NCBI RefSeq assembly: GCF_021018895.1
Contig: NC_079382.1
Location: 12,512,001 to 12,576,000, forward strand
Direction: 5' to 3'
DNA: 64,000 nucleotides
DNA from: Seriola aureovittata
Taxonomy: Eukaryota; Chordata; Actinopteri; Carangiformes; Carangidae
Shown here piece after piece: positions 40,601-63,400 of the stretch (position 1 is its first letter; each line of letters opens with the position of its first letter). Made by a program: the position numbers and the translations under genes. Under the pieces are notes generated by a model that saw only the letters and a list, made by a program, of their open reading frames with translations, was not told the DNA's origin and ran no database searches.

Positions 40601-40784
40601 AGAATTGGCCTCCTGGGGGGGGCGAGGTCTGGAAGAGGACTCTTCCCGCTATGCTAACCTGTCGGACTCCAAGGACTCAACAGCTGCTGTCAGGTGGACG
40701 GCCCGCGCCAAAGTCAAGCTGGCCGGCATCAGCAGGATGAGCAGAGGGATTGTGTCGGACAGTGCGTGGGAGGGGTTTAAATAG
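28374..40784 (+). CDS. tdrp: Testis development-related protein (TDRP) family member
   Basis: TDRP is a small nuclear and cytoplasmic protein reported to act in spermatogenesis; its biochemical role is unknown. Coding exons: 28374-28466 (MFKKSKSKVLVDYASEEEDM), 35237-35293, 39460-39575 and 40346-40784. They total 705 nt, or 234 aa plus stop, and all phases match. Family marks are the N-terminal K-V-L-(V/L)-D then EEED, the KDDEHFLLTG block (human KDDEQHLL), KKLEKMEGWEPP, and the C-terminal SSRYANLSDSKD...RWTARAKVKLAGI...GIVSDS stretch. The protein is highly charged, with a Glu run from exon 2, and has no membrane segment. Fbxo25 follows tail-to-tail downstream, as human TDRP and FBXO25 are neighbours at 8p23.3, which supports the call. 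Exon 2 (57 nt) is in frame and preceded directly by a long TG tract, so it may be alternatively spliced. Confidence 0.9.
29092..29187. repeat. (CA)n microsatellite in tdrp intron 1
   Basis: About 47 CA units with one GA interruption; a degenerate CA run follows at 29331-29366. Confidence 0.95.
31385..31490 (-). repeat. SINE-like fragment, reverse orientation (probable)
   Basis: GGGCCTTGCTCAAGGGCATC followed by GGAAGTGAACCTGTGAC is the reverse complement of the 'ttgagcaaggc...' wording seen in many fish SINE-type repeats; compare 21.9 kb. Confidence 0.4.
32245..32955. repeat. Near full-length copy of the palindromic MITE-like repeat, tdrp intron 1
   Basis: Left end AATAGTTCAACATTTT, then CCACTCTCAT, GGCTCTGTCCAAAG, TCAGTGAGCTTTAGAGATGC, and on the right the inverted set GCTAAGCTAAGCTAAGC, TAGCTGTAGCTTCATATTT and GAGAAGGTTGATAAAATTCTC. 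The halves are diverged inverted copies, which is how this teleost element is built. The middle (32530-32840) is not recognisable. Confidence 0.6.
33935..34483 (-). mobile_element. Solo LTR of an endogenous retrovirus or LTR retrotransposon, with target-site duplications
   Basis: The 549-bp unit starts TGTTAGGGAA and ends TTCCCTCACA, giving the TG...CA ends and inverted terminal bases of an LTR. It is bounded by identical 5-bp direct repeats GTCAT at 33930-33934 and 34484-34488. Read on the minus strand there is a TATA box (TATAAAGA, 34111-34104) and about 95 bp later an AATAAA (34012-34007), the expected U3-R-U5 order. No internal region or second LTR adjoins it, so it is a solo LTR left by recombination between two LTRs. 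It lies in tdrp intron 1, antisense to tdrp. Confidence 0.8.
35150..35227 (+). repeat. (TG)n microsatellite abutting tdrp exon 2
   Basis: About 38 TG units with TATG breaks near 35177-35184, ending 9 bp before the exon at 35237; only TCTGTGCCAG separates it from the exon. Confidence 0.95.
35557..35669. repeat. (CA)n microsatellite in tdrp intron 2
   Basis: Long CA array, interrupted by CGCACGCATG near 35572-35581 and AAAC near 35589. Confidence 0.95.
36840..37170. repeat. Two adjoining repeat fragments in tdrp intron 2
   Basis: 36895-37005 carries CAGCAGCCAGTTAGCTTATC and TTAGCTTAGCATAAAAATC of the palindromic MITE-like family. Around it, GTTGATTTGTCGATTAGTC (36867-36885) and 37035-37170 (TTTCTGGTTCCAGCTTCTA, ATTTGCTGCTG, AAATGATTAATCTATTTAG) belong to a second common teleost repeat, so the first appears inserted in the second. 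Inference from word order only. Confidence 0.45.
37646..37700. repeat. (CA)n microsatellite
   Basis: CA array with one AACA break, preceded by a short (CATG)n run at 37599-37617. Confidence 0.95.
38820..39165. repeat. Palindromic MITE-like repeat copy
   Basis: Contains AACTTAGCTTGGCACAAAG, GATTGGAAACAGGAGGAAGC, ACTTCCAGCCACGTATTTC, TCAGTGAGCTTTAGATGTGC, and CATCAATCTTCTCATCTAAC, in the known order of the family. Confidence 0.6.
39705..40015. repeat. Non-autonomous DNA transposon-like repeat ('ACTTAAGTACC' family)
   Basis: Opens AGGTGGAAAGTACATTTACC, then GGTACTTAAGTACC and CTTGTACTTTTACTTGA; a second piece at about 39960-40015 (GTTGGAAGACAT, CTCTACTTAAGTAAAAG) may be a separate copy. It lies between tdrp exons 3 and 4. 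Confidence 0.55.
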
Positions 40785-40834
40785 TAGCCATTTAACCTTT
40801 GATACCCCGTCCTCCCTCCTCACTGTATGCCATC

Positions 40835-40840
40835 AATAAA
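40835..40840 (+). terminator. tdrp polyadenylation signal
   Basis: AATAAA 51 bp after the stop codon, with a T/G-rich stretch (TCTGCTTGTCTCAGTAGTCT) at 40863-40882. This gives an unusually short 3'UTR. Confidence 0.65.
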
Positions 40841-40859
40841 GAGGATGAAGACCTGAACC

Positions 40860-42840
40860 AAATATCTGCTTGTCTCAGTAGTCTAGTTTTGGACAAAACC
40901 GGTGTTACTGTTAACTGGTGTTGAGATGCTGCACTGCAGCAAAGCCCTCAACATAACACATGAAGTTTGTCCGTAGTATTTTAGCTTTGAAGTCTATGAA
41001 GACAACATATGTCAGTTTTATCAATGGTTTTTTTTGGCAGGACTGCCACTTTTGAATCACTGGCATCAATTTTAAACTACAACAAAGGAAAGCCTTAAAC
41101 TACTGTATTATTTTAACTGTGATATCCACTGGCCTGGCATGTAGATATTTGATATTGCCAAGAAATGAGAAAAGTGATTTTCATATGATTGTTGTGGTTG
41201 TTAGTAGTAGAATTGATGAAGAATATGCAAAACCTCCTACTGAAGACTTTATAATGTTAGAATGGTTTTCAGTTAATTTATGTCCATGCAGTTACAGCAT
41301 CTGAGCGAGGAATGTGAGCTTGAAGCCTTAAATTAAACATCGATAATGTGAGTGAGTCACACTTGGCACCGTAGAGGAGTTCTGTTGTTGTAATGGGAGT
41401 ATATGGGGGTACTGGTTGCAATCATGTCACATCAGCTATTGTAATTATGAGCTTCTGACTTGTACTTAGCGCTCACAGCAACATCCACGTCGTAACTGCT
41501 AAACTGATCTTTCCCAAAGCTCTGTTACATCCAACGCGGCACTTACTGCCTGAAAACCAAACAAATATCAGTGCAAGACCACCATTCAATGTAATTAAAC
41601 CAATTTAAAGTTATATTATTAATGCACAGTATTTTAATAATCAAACGACAAACTCTGTAACTATGCGGCCATCTTGATGATGTGAACGCTTGCAAGTTTT
41701 TTTACTTGTTTGTTGTGTTGTTTAAATCTGATGCTGAATATTTATAAAACTTGTAATGATGAAAAGATAAGAGCCAAAACCTGTATTCTTATTTTTTTGT
41801 AAGAAAAGCAGTGACTTCCCTGCACCTGTCAAGTGCCTTTTGTCAAAAGAATGACGTCATGTGTTTGCTGGAAATGTGAAGTAGACCAGATCATCCTTTG
41901 AGCACAAACCCGCCTGTGCTCATCACAACATCCACACAGGTGCAGGTGAGTTAACCCAGCATGCACCTGTGCTGCACCAGCTTTGACATATTTCCCAATA
42001 ATGGTGTAATGAAAACCATTAGCCTCACCAGCAGGAGGAGATGCAGTTTGTATATTATATTATAGCCAGCTGGTCAGTTCTTTAATGTGGTTTGCATATC
42101 TGTATATTGTACAGGACTGAAACGATGAAGAGTAATTTAATTTCTACAATGATTTGAGAATTTTTTTTAGTTGAATAAGAAACTTTTTAAAATTCATGCT
42201 ATTGGTCTTTGTTTCTCTCTTCTCTTCTTTCCTTTGTTTTAATCTGTTTACTGGATTTGTTTGATACTGATGTCTGCTTCATGGCAGCCAGAAGTGAACA
42301 CAGATACGGGGTCCACTTCCAAGGATGCCTGTATCCTGTATTTATTCACTAAAAGGCTGGGTCACATTTTCTCAAAGCAGAATAAAGCTCCAGTCTGACT
42401 GTCTGGCTCTACTTCTTTCAACACTTTGCAGTTTGGAGTATGTACACGGCTTGACTTACCGGACTTCACTTTTAACACCCAGATGGTTTTCACTGATACA
42501 GTGGCCAGAACAGAAACAGTCTACCGAAGTCCTTCAACATAAGGCATTTAGAGCTGGCCTGCTACTTGTAAGACAAAGTTATTTTTGAAATGGAGTATCA
42601 CAGAAATTGTTCTGTAAACACTTTACTACAATCTCTAAATTTGCAGTTTTTTTTTTTTTTTACTTCCCATTGAACTGCCTTTAATAGAAAGAATATTAAT
42701 CATGAAACTTTGCTTTTCTGTTAATTGACAATTTTTCCAATATTTTAAGGAGGGAAGACAGTTATATCCAGGAGGGAAAGAAAACACATTTATATAGCAA
42801 AGAAACAATTCCCAGTGACCCAATACAAAAAGAAGAGCAG
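40860..42840. other. Intergenic DNA between convergent tdrp and fbxo25
   Basis: AT-rich DNA with no exon character. The 87-codon open frame at 42325-42588 has no recognised motif. A patch near 42115-42180 resembles the 'ctgaaacgat...' teleost repeat. Confidence 0.4.
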
Positions 42841-43711
42841 AAGCAGGTTTTTAGAAATATTTTATTATCATTATTTGCTAGTTCCTGTCCCATAAAAGTC
42901 ATGATAGTACCATCAAGAGTATTTGGAACAGTAAAGGAATATTACAAAAGTTGTAGGAAGGATACAAAACTTTTTTTTTCCCTCATAAATAATGTTTTAC
43001 ATTTTCTTTGTCTGTCACTTGACAGCTCTGACATAAGTAGATTGTAAAAATTTGTACGGCTAATGGAGTTTTACATTATTTTCTTTTAGTGTTGACGCCT
43101 TCACTGTACACAGAGCACAGCACGAATTCACAGGACAACAAACAGTATGTAAACAGAGACTCAAACATAACATGCATTCAGTTATTGCAGAAAAATACCA
43201 CCAAAACAAAACAGAGCAAAAAGCAGAAAACTTTAACCCCATTAAATAAACAACATGAGACATCTTATTCTCCCACACTAAATTTTTACTTTTTGCCATT
43301 TAAAAAAAAAAAAAACCCTGGACACGTTACCTATCATCACTTACCTACCATAAACATGCTACAACTCCTTTTACATATAAATCCTTTCAAAATACTCATA
43401 TTAAATTTACATATTATTTTTTCTTTTCTCTGTCAGTTGAGCTTTTTTTGTCAAGAAGACAAACATTGGTGTGGAAAGAGGAAAAACATAAAAGTTTCTT
43501 TTATATTTTCACCCATCACCAACATTCTTAAAATCAACAAACATACAAATGTAATTTTTCCTATGTCTTATGGAAACATTTGTGCGTAAGGAAATGAAGA
43601 CATAAAAAAGTAATTTCTTTCAGTTGAAGCCCTTTGTATTTGGGTAAAAAGTCTTGTACACACTCTTGGGTTGGGAAACGGATGCTTCGCTTTGAGAACA
43701 CCGTGGAGGGT
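42840..43711 (-). terminator. fbxo25 3'UTR with polyadenylation signal
   Basis: On the minus strand AATAAA (complement of TTTATT, 42861-42866) lies about 850 nt after the stop codon. The interval is very AT-rich, as 3'UTRs often are. The 166-codon open frame on the plus strand (43089-43589) is a by-product of that composition. Nearer signals cannot be excluded. Confidence 0.45.
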
Positions 43712-54924
<11,213 letters not shown>

Positions 54925-55738
54925 TGTAGCTGGGGGGAGGGAGGGGACAGTGAGCAGAGAGGGTCGCTGCCACTCCAAACACCTGGAGGGTTAACATGAT
55001 GTTATTACAAAAAGGGATTTATTTTTGTGCTCTGGGTTATATGGAAGCAGAGAAAAGACATAATGATTTTAACATTACAAGCAACTGAACACTATCATGA
55101 AGTCCAAACACTGAGACAGGAAACTCAAGCCTTCAATGTTCAAAACAATATATCCAATTCATTTTCCCATCTTAAATTTCAATTTAAAAAAAAAATCTGG
55201 TCACTCATATTGGATCTGTGATATTCAGAACATCAGAGCTGCTGAGCATAATCAACTGATAAAACATCTGTCCTATCAGCTGACAATCACTCTGTCATTT
55301 GGTCAGAGTCAGAGAAGTTTAAATGAGAGACTGGAAACATGGGATACTTTTATCTAAATTTGTGAACAAGTTTTTACAATTCTACCTGCTGAAATTACCT
55401 TCTAGACATTAAAAAAAGAATTCTAAACACATAAATTCTGATTTTCAAAGCAAAATATTTCATTGCAATAAATTCAGCGATATTTAAATTTCAACATCAA
55501 ATGCCCAGCAATAAGCAACACATAAAAATGATTATGGCCTTTCTTTGCTTCCACTGCTTCAGTCTGCAGCCTGAGACTATGTGTATTGTCTGACAACAGG
55601 AGGAGGGCCAGTAGATTTTTACGTTATCTATATTGAGCCCGCGCTATTACGGGTTAAACACTGAGATGCAAAATCGCTTAATGCACCAAACTGCATGAAT
55701 AACACACCTGAAAACGTCTGTGACGCATTTACCTTGAG

Positions 55739-56120
55739 CATTTCCACAATAACACCGTTAGCAAACCAAGTCGTTTCAATGTTTAACGGTAAAAACATGA
55801 AGATATGACAAAGTTGTCAGTCGACTCAGCGCAAATAATCACGACAGGAAGACAATAGAGAATCTCAACTACGCTATAATTCAGCTGGGAGTTTAAATAA
55901 TATGGTTTAACAAACCTTTACAGGCAGGCGACTCCTTTGTTGTATGGTCTGTCTCAGCCTCTGCTTCTTGTCTCCCCTGCTTGCTGTGCTGGAAATATTG
56001 ACGGAAGTAAACACAGTGCGGACCCTAGAATTCGTTCGCGCCCCCTACTGCTCTCTGATTGGACAAAAGGTCTGTATTTATCTTGTTGCTACCCAGTGTC
56101 CCGTCGGTCATTGGCTGATG
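55739..56120 (-). promoter_or_regulatory. fbxo25 first non-coding exon(s) and promoter
   Basis: Minus-strand donors occur at 55916 (GTAAAG then GTTTGT) and at about 55734 (CTCAAG then GTAAAT), either of which could splice to the acceptor at 54930, five bases before the start codon. Upstream lie two CCAAT boxes on the minus strand (ATTGG at 56058-56062 and 56110-56114) and a CpG-containing patch (TTCGTTCGCGCCCCC, 56031-56045). No TATA box is evident. Confidence 0.5.
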
Positions 56121-56409
56121 GTGGTTGTCAATCACTTTCTTTTTTTATGCCTTCTGTTTTGTTGGGGCTTTTTCCTACACGTGACAGAGGACTGCGCACA
56201 TGTACTTATGTTTTGATTTTGAGATGGGGGATGGAAACTGGACCACTGGACACTGTGTGAGTGATGATGTGGTTATTGAGGAACATTTTTCTTAAACAAA
56301 AATGATCGTTGCTTTAAACTGCTGAATTAATACACTGTGTTAGCAACCAGAAGTCTCAAGTTTAGACCTTATAATATATGGTATTTTATCTAGGTCGTTG
56401 TTTTATTGT

Positions 56410-56469
56410 TGTTGGAACTAAAATTCTGTACTTGAGTACGTTTTTGACTTGAGTTTTTCCATTTCATTC

Positions 56470-56510
<41 letters not shown>

Positions 56511-56585
56511 CTACACCACTTAAGGGAAATATTGTACTTTTTTACTCCATTACATTTATCTAACAGGTAAATAAAGATTTTTCAA
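56410..56585. repeat. Non-autonomous DNA transposon-like repeat with an internal poly-T
   Basis: TGTACTTGAGTACG, then 35 T at 56472-56506, then ACTTCTACACCACTTAAG, TTGTACTTTTTTACTCC and ATTACATTTATCTAACAGG. Same family as 27.4 and 39.7 kb; the T tract has expanded from a short T run normally in this position. Confidence 0.6.
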
Positions 56586-56589
56586 TTAA

Positions 56590-58416
56590 AAAAGCGTATA
56601 CAATACAAAGCATTGTTAAAAAGGAAACCAGTGGTTGCATAACTTTATTGTTCTTCTTTCCTCATATAAATCATGTCATGGCCCCTCTTATGGAGTGGCC
56701 AGACCTGGGAACAAACTGGACTAAGATACCCAACTATAACTACCAAACTTGAGCATCTACAACAGTAAAATGGTGCATCTGTAATAACAATCTAATAATG
56801 TCACATGGAAGAACATATCTGTCACAGGAGAACTTTTTTCTGCAGAAAAAGTCTTTGTTTAATTGACAAGTCCTCACAAGTCTCTATATGCAAGTCATGT
56901 TATATAGGTCACTGTTTTAGTGTTATGCTCTGATGTGTACACAATATAATTTCATACTTTATTATGTCAGTTTCACATAGTTAATCAAATCTGTTTTGTT
57001 TATGCATGCTCATTTGTGACATGAGTGACTACGTCTGAATAGCTGCTGCCATTAGATATTATGTTTTGAAGGCAGAAGCGAAACCTGTTGCTTTGTCTTC
57101 CTCAGATAAACTAAAAATAGAACTTCATATCAAGCATGCATCCAAACTGGTTTATGTGTAGTAATTGTTCTTATGGATATCATTATATGTGATTTAATTG
57201 CAGTCAGAGGCTTGGTGTGACTAGCCAGAAAACATATTTTCTTAGATTTTAACACAGTAATTAGGTTAAGTCTTGTTGTTAGATACTGCCCCCTTTAGGC
57301 TACATACAGTAAAGTCAAAGTTTTCACACAGGGATCTACTGTAGGCCTTATTGATGCACATATACTATTAATCAAAGTACATCTGTACTATTTATACATA
57401 TATCCATATACATTGCTTTCCTTTCAATTGCAATTGACCACTTAAAGTAGTTACAGAGTCATTAGATGAATCTTCAGGAAAAATCATTTATCCTGCACCT
57501 GTCCTAAATATAGGACAAGATGTGAACAAAACTACTGAACATTGTTACCATGAAAAAGGTTAAGCAGTGATTAACCTATAAGAAAAATCCTTAACAGCTT
57601 TATTTGTGTAGCAATAATTTCACAAATTGTACAGTACTTCAGTATAAAAGGCAACAGCAAAATCCAACTTGAGTGATAGATTGACCCTGGCTTGACATTA
57701 CAGTTCTTATTGTCATTTTAGGCTAAAGTGGTCTGAGAGCATAGTAAAACTTTTACATTCAAAAAAAGAAAAAAACAAAACAATGAACAAAGAAACAAGC
57801 CCACTGCAATGCAAGCAGTGTATATTTTCAGCCACTAATCACATATTCTGCATTTACAATACACATGCATGTTAAGTGCCTTTTTGGTAACTGTAACTGT
57901 ACAATATCAACCAGATAGATAAAAAGGCACTTTGAGTTCTGGCTACAAGCAAGTTTACAGGACATGACTTGCCATGAGGCTTATGGAGAAGTCAAAGGTG
58001 TGTCTACAGCATATAATCAGAGAAACAGAGTGTATGGTAATTCTGTTAAGACACTGAAACAACAATAGTCTGTCCCTTGCTTTTTTTCCCCCACTCATGC
58101 TACAACATCTGAGCTTTGATCAGTGAAAGCAAGTTGGCTAAAAGACAGAAAGAGACAGAAGGTGGTGAAGAAACCGAGCAGGCAGAGATAGGGTGGGAAG
58201 TGGATATACAGTTACAATGGGTCACTGGACATAAGCCCATCAGATTATTAGATACATTCCTCTCACACAGGACTCAGGGAGCAACTGCTGGAAAACATCC
58301 AGCATCCTTCAAGCATTTTAGTTTGGTCCGATTTACCAGATTCATTACTGCCAATAAGTAACACTAGACCATGTTATTGTAAGGAGCACTTTTAAAATGA
58401 AACTGTGGTGTGTGTG

Positions 58417-58448
<32 letters not shown>

Positions 58449-59400
58449 CGTGTGTCAGTGTAACGGAATGTACACTATTCACCTGAAAAGCTCATTGCCT
58501 GATGAACGTAAAAGGCAGGTTACATAAGTAGTGATTTAAGACTACTTTGACTAATGTTGAGGGACATTTTTTTAAGATGGGTTTATAAGGTGCAACTAAT
58601 GACTTTATTAATGGATAATAAATCATTTTGTAATTCTTTATAGATTAGGTATAAGCCATTAATAAGAAAAGTTCTTCAGTTGCCAGATTGTGAAAAATCC
58701 CATTCAGGGATTGATGAGCACTTATCTTGCAGAGAATGTGAACTAAAATCAATTTATTATGCATTTATTCTATTCTCTAACCTGGCAATCGCATATTTGC
58801 TATAATTAGCAGCTTATAACAGTCACAATCTGACTTGGTGTGGTTAAGTGTGCAGAATGCACAGGTTGACAGACTAAATTACATGTAAATAAACGTTTTC
58901 AATATGAAGATTGTTGGGAAAATAACATTTTTGTGTCTGTGATTTGTCATGAGGATATTTCTGTGCACTTTGCCTGGCCCCAGCATGACAGGTATTGTAG
59001 CTCTATGCAAGTCTGAACAGATGCAAACAGCTCTCAGAGGTCTCAGCTGAAATTGGCACAAACATATAGTTTGAACAGAGACAGAAGAAAACAAACATTT
59101 AGGCACCCATAAATACATGTAGCTCACACACACATACACACAAACATGCACTACAGCTGCGAACACGTACAGTGCAGTGGAAAAGTGAAAGGGCAAAGGT
59201 CATCGTTTTCCACAACCAAAAGCCAGGAATTATATCTATCTGTGGGCTTTTGAAAGAGTCAGGTCTGAGTGAGTCATTGGACAGATAAATACATGAACAT
59301 TTGATCTTTGTCAGATAGTTTTTGATGTATGGTCCGCGCTTAAATGTGTTAAATGGATAAAATGTGTAAGCATAGTCTTCTGTAAGAAAAAAGAAATGAT
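56590..59400. other. Intergenic DNA and probable fam110c 3'UTR
   Basis: No coding exon. The right part probably includes the 3'UTR of the fam110c-like gene; several minus-strand AATAAA candidates exist (for example complement of TTTATT near 58753 and 57599), so the end is not assigned. An imperfect (TG)n array lies at 58406-58457. Confidence 0.4.
58406..58457. repeat. (TG)n microsatellite with GC steps
   Basis: TG array with two TGCG interruptions. Confidence 0.9.
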
Positions 59401-59401
59401 C

Positions 59402-60436
59402 TCAGTCGAGGTCTCGTAACTTTTTCCCAGTCTCTTTGGCGTTTTTGCAGCTGTATAGCCATTTGATAATCCGTGCATTGCGCTCAATAACTGACGTCCC
59501 CTGATGTATCTTTTTATCTAAATTATCCTCCAGTAAGCCATCACTGTCACCACTGCTCCTGGAGAAGCCGCCGTCCGATGTAGAGACACTGACACTGCGG
59601 ATGTTTATTGCAATTTCATCTGAGCGTGCCGAGAAGTTCTCCTTCCCCAAAGACTCGATGACCTCACCGTCAAGCCCGCAGTACTTGAAAAAAGAATCAA
59701 AGTCTGCAAAGTTTTTGGAGTACCTGGAGCTGATGTCAGAGTGAGAACGACTGACCCCTTTGCCAGATCTCCTTTCAAACTCATGAACGGCGAGGAGACT
59801 TGTTGTCACCTTTGTCCCGGAATTCCCGCTCTCAGTGCTGCATTGTTCTGAGAGTCCATTTTTCCTCCTCTCTGACTGGGAGGAAACTACATGTGGGCTA
59901 CATTCCTTTGCTGTTCCCTCAGGTGTGGTGATTTTTTCCATGTTGCCTTCAGAATCACATTCCTTATCTGCCGCCTCAAGTAATGGAACATTTTTATTCC
60001 CAGTGTTAAGCAGCAACTTACGTGTTATATGATGTTTCCGGTAGTTTGCTGCACCTCTCAGTAACTCACATTTCTGTCTGTAAAGCAGAAGAGAGTCGGG
60101 TCGTTTTTTGGAGCTGGACCGACGTACCTGCCCTGGTGAGCAGGTTTGCACACCACCTGTTGCCTCTTTCGAGTTATTTCCCGTGACAAAATTCCCACCA
60201 CGGTTCGAGCTCCGGTTAGAAGACCCTGTGCTGCTCACAGAAGCTGATCCAAGACTGATCACTGACTCCTGAGTGGAGTTGACCACCTGCTGGCTTTTGA
60301 CGTATTTCGGTTTGCTTGCCCGGAGCCTCTCCACAGCACTCATGCGTCCTTTTGTCTCACTCTCCAGTTCCATTTGTTTTCGAAGGTATTCAGGACCCTT
60401 CTCCAGGATTTTGCTGGTGTCACTGGTTGCCTCCAT
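59402..60436 (-). CDS. fam110c: FAM110 family protein, FAM110C-like
   Basis: FAM110 proteins associate with centrosomes, spindle poles and microtubules; FAM110C is linked to cell spreading and AKT signalling in mammals. The reading frame is a single exon. The N-terminal family block is near residues 8-55 (ILEKGPEYLRKQ, RMSAVERLRASKPKYVKSQQV), followed by a Ser-rich, low-complexity middle. The C-terminal block (FDSFFKYCGLDGEVIESLGKENF split: FDSFFKYCGLDGEV, ESLGKENFS; then RSVSVSTSDGGFSRSSGD and TSVIERNARIIKWLYSCKNAKET) fits FAM110C better than A or B, through SVSVSTSDGGFSR and NAKET. Two in-frame ATGs exist: 60454 (T at -3, weak) and 60436 (G at -3 and +4, strong); I chose 60436, giving 344 aa rather than 350. 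The single coding exon agrees with the family. Confidence 0.85.
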   Translation of the reverse strand: MEATSDTSKILEKGPEYLRKQMELESETKGRMSAVERLRASKPKYVKSQQVVNSTQESVISLGSASVSSTGSSNRSSNRGGNFVTGNNSKEATGGVQTCSPGQVRRSSSKKRPDSLLLYRQKCELLRGAANYRKHHITRKLLLNTGNKNVPLLEAADKECDSEGNMEKITTPEGTAKECSPHVVSSQSERRKNGLSEQCSTESGNSGTKVTTSLLAVHEFERRSGKGVSRSHSDISSRYSKNFADFDSFFKYCGLDGEVIESLGKENFSARSDEIAINIRSVSVSTSDGGFSRSSGDSDGLLEDNLDKKIHQGTSVIERNARIIKWLYSCKNAKETGKKLRDLD

Positions 60437-60459
60437 TGCGGTTTTAATGAACATTCAAA

Positions 60460-63400
60460 TCAGTTATGTCCGAAGAGCAAGTAATCCTTCAGTGTACAGC
60501 CTCTCAAGTGTTAGAGGTAAAAGATTCCATTCAAGCCCGCTCTTTGCCTGAGCACGTATCACAACAGATTTCACCTTGTCTGTTCAAACACACAGCACAT
60601 TACCCCACCCATCCTGTGCAAGGCTAGTTTTAACCGAGCACAAGCCTGTTCAAAGTACACCTGATACCATCACAAGTGAGAACAGTGAAAGCTGACACTG
60701 TTGCATATTTTTTTTCCCCCTCTTGTCCTGGTAGAAGTGTGGGCTTTTATCCTTGTTGCTCAATACAGGACAAAAACTCACATTATCTAATGAGAAACCG
60801 ATTTCTGTCTTTACTAGTAATTCCCTGCTATCCTTTATCGACTCATTTACCAGACAAACTGACTCATCAAATAGGCACAGCACTCATTACAGTGCTTAAG
60901 TTGTGCAATAACTGTTTACTCCAGTCTATTCATCCTTATTATTCAAAATGTGTTTAAAGTCTCAGACAAAGCCATCAAAACAGCATTGCACAATTCTAAA
61001 AACTCACAGAGGAAAGACATTTGATTAGTTTTTACATCAAGATTTTGTATTTGCTAAGTAGCTGTATATTAGTGAAGAACTTGTGCAAGGTGACTTTAGA
61101 AAGACTATACGGTGTCCTTACTTTGAGGTTTTATTGGATCCTAAAAGTGTTATGCTTAAAACACTCATAAAACACCCCAGACCAATAATTTGAAAGTGCA
61201 ATCAGCCAGTAGTTGTTTATCTTGTAAGCATGTCCCACTTTAAGGTTATGACCTAGCAATACTGAAATTTATTGGGTCAAGGAAACAGCACAAGCAGTTA
61301 CGAGACAAAAACCCTGATAGATTCCAATATTCCCACATGCTATGTTTGATAAAATAATGAACAATAAAGGGAAAGGGAACTGGATTAGTTTTGTATTGTA
61401 TCATGTGCAGTTGGCTTCTACAGTATACTCACATTTATGAGCGTCTGCACACTAAAATCTACACTGCACGTGCCTAGCCAGTCATGATGATCCCATCTGA
61501 GCCCATTTCTGGATGTGCTTCAATCTGATGAAATCATAAAACACTGAATTATATTTAAATAAATCAGTAGGTCTCCAGTCTACTGTAATGCCAGTGCTTC
61601 TATTTTCACTAAATGTCTTAGTACCAGAACTTACTGGCTTCTTTTCATCTGTGCATATAAATAAGTAGCCTGAGTAAGTACACAAATGTTTACTAAAGGC
61701 ATTAAAATCCCCAGTGATATTAATAGCATGCATGTCTAATGTTGTGTGTGTGTGCGACCATTATAAACATCTGCTGGTGTGGTATCACATAGTGATACTG
61801 AGAAGGAAAGCAGGGGTAACTGATCAAACAGATGTGCAACACATGTGTAACATAAGAGTTGTGAGTGATGATAATCAACCAAAATAAAAAAGAGAAAACA
61901 AAACAGGAAAGTTGCAGCAACAGAGAAAACTGTCCGCTTCATTTTAGCACAGCTCTCTGCCCTACAGAGCATTTCCACACACTTTCCACTAAGTGTTGCT
62001 GAGTTAGTGAGTGATTACATTTGGCAATTTTCTGACCACAGCGCCAACTAGGGGGGTTTCCATAGCAAAGTCCTTTATAGTTTCCCCTAGAGGGAATGCT
62101 GCTCCTGAAACCAAACAAGACCATTGTTGCAGGAACTGTGAGTGATTGACCGATTGACATTGCCATTTTAGGGCTTTGTGCATTCTCTTAATGTGTTTAC
62201 TAATATGTTTTGCTCATATCTTTCACAAGAGCTAGATATGTGTGTGAGTGGTGCCTGTGCTTAGTGAGAGAAAGCGGTGTACGCATGAATTTACACAAAC
62301 TTGTACAAATGTTTTTATAATACTGTCTCCACTCAAAAAAAAAAAACCTCCAGCGTTAACACTGGCACAACAGTATTCAGTGTGTATGTTGAAACCTTCT
62401 TGGCTTACAATAGCTGCAAGATCAGGGTTTGAATGCAATGGATGGAAATTAAAGAAAAAAAATGCAAATCCCATCACAAAAATAAGGAGGTAACAACTGA
62501 CTCCCTGTTCTCTGCTTCCTTGTGTAATTGAAAACATTTGCTGAACTAGAATCTGAAACATCTGTGAACAAACTGAACTTTAAAGTTACCATCACCAGGT
62601 TTACATGTTCAAAAGGCAGAGGGCAGCACTAGAATGTGCAGTGTGAATGTCAACAGAATAAAGTATTGCATGCCTTTGGCTTAATTACCCTACAAGACTG
62701 ACTCAGATTCAAGTCCTTACTTCTATACTTTTTTAAGAGCAAACACCACATACTGCATTTGTTACTGCAATTACCCAGCATCAAAAATAAGACAGCTCTG
62801 TTATCTTTCTGCTTGTTACTTCTGCTGACAGCTGACTGAGAAAAACCAGTGACCTGGGGGCCTTTTTATTGATGCCTCTGCAATTTAATTGAAGTGAACT
62901 CATATTTTTTCTGTGATTGTACATAATTATCATACCACATCTGGTTTTCGTGTCGATTGCATTTATTCAGCCGTGTGTTTTCTTTTGATTGGCTTCCCTA
63001 AAATCAGACTGACCAATTCATTTGGGGATTCAGCAGTGTTTACTTGTACTTTATCCACCCTTGATCTCTGCTTCAAATGACTCATGATGTCCTTGAGATA
63101 CGGCCTCAGAATTAGGTGCTAAAAAGAGGCATGCAGGAGGTGTCACAATGATTAATGATTCCTCACAAGGATGACAAGGTTAAGGGGCTGTAATGTATTA
63201 ATTTGAATGTAAGGGCGTTGTTGATGAATTCCAATCAATACAATTTCAGGGCATAAATATTTGGCTCTTGCTTTACACAGAATTACTGCTTTGAAGTACT
63301 GTACTGTTCTACAGTGTTTATACTGGCTGATCAAAAATGGGCAATGGCCAAAGATCATATCAAAATATTATATATATTTTAATAAACAAGCATATGCTAT

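Noticed and set aside
43089..43589. 166-codon plus-strand open frame
   Set aside because: It lies in the AT-rich fbxo25 3'UTR on the opposite strand, is rich in Lys, Asn, Ile and Phe as expected from composition, and shows no domain.
59402..60454. Plus-strand frames overlapping fam110c (for example 60273-60551)
   Set aside because: They are shadows of the conserved minus-strand FAM110 coding sequence.
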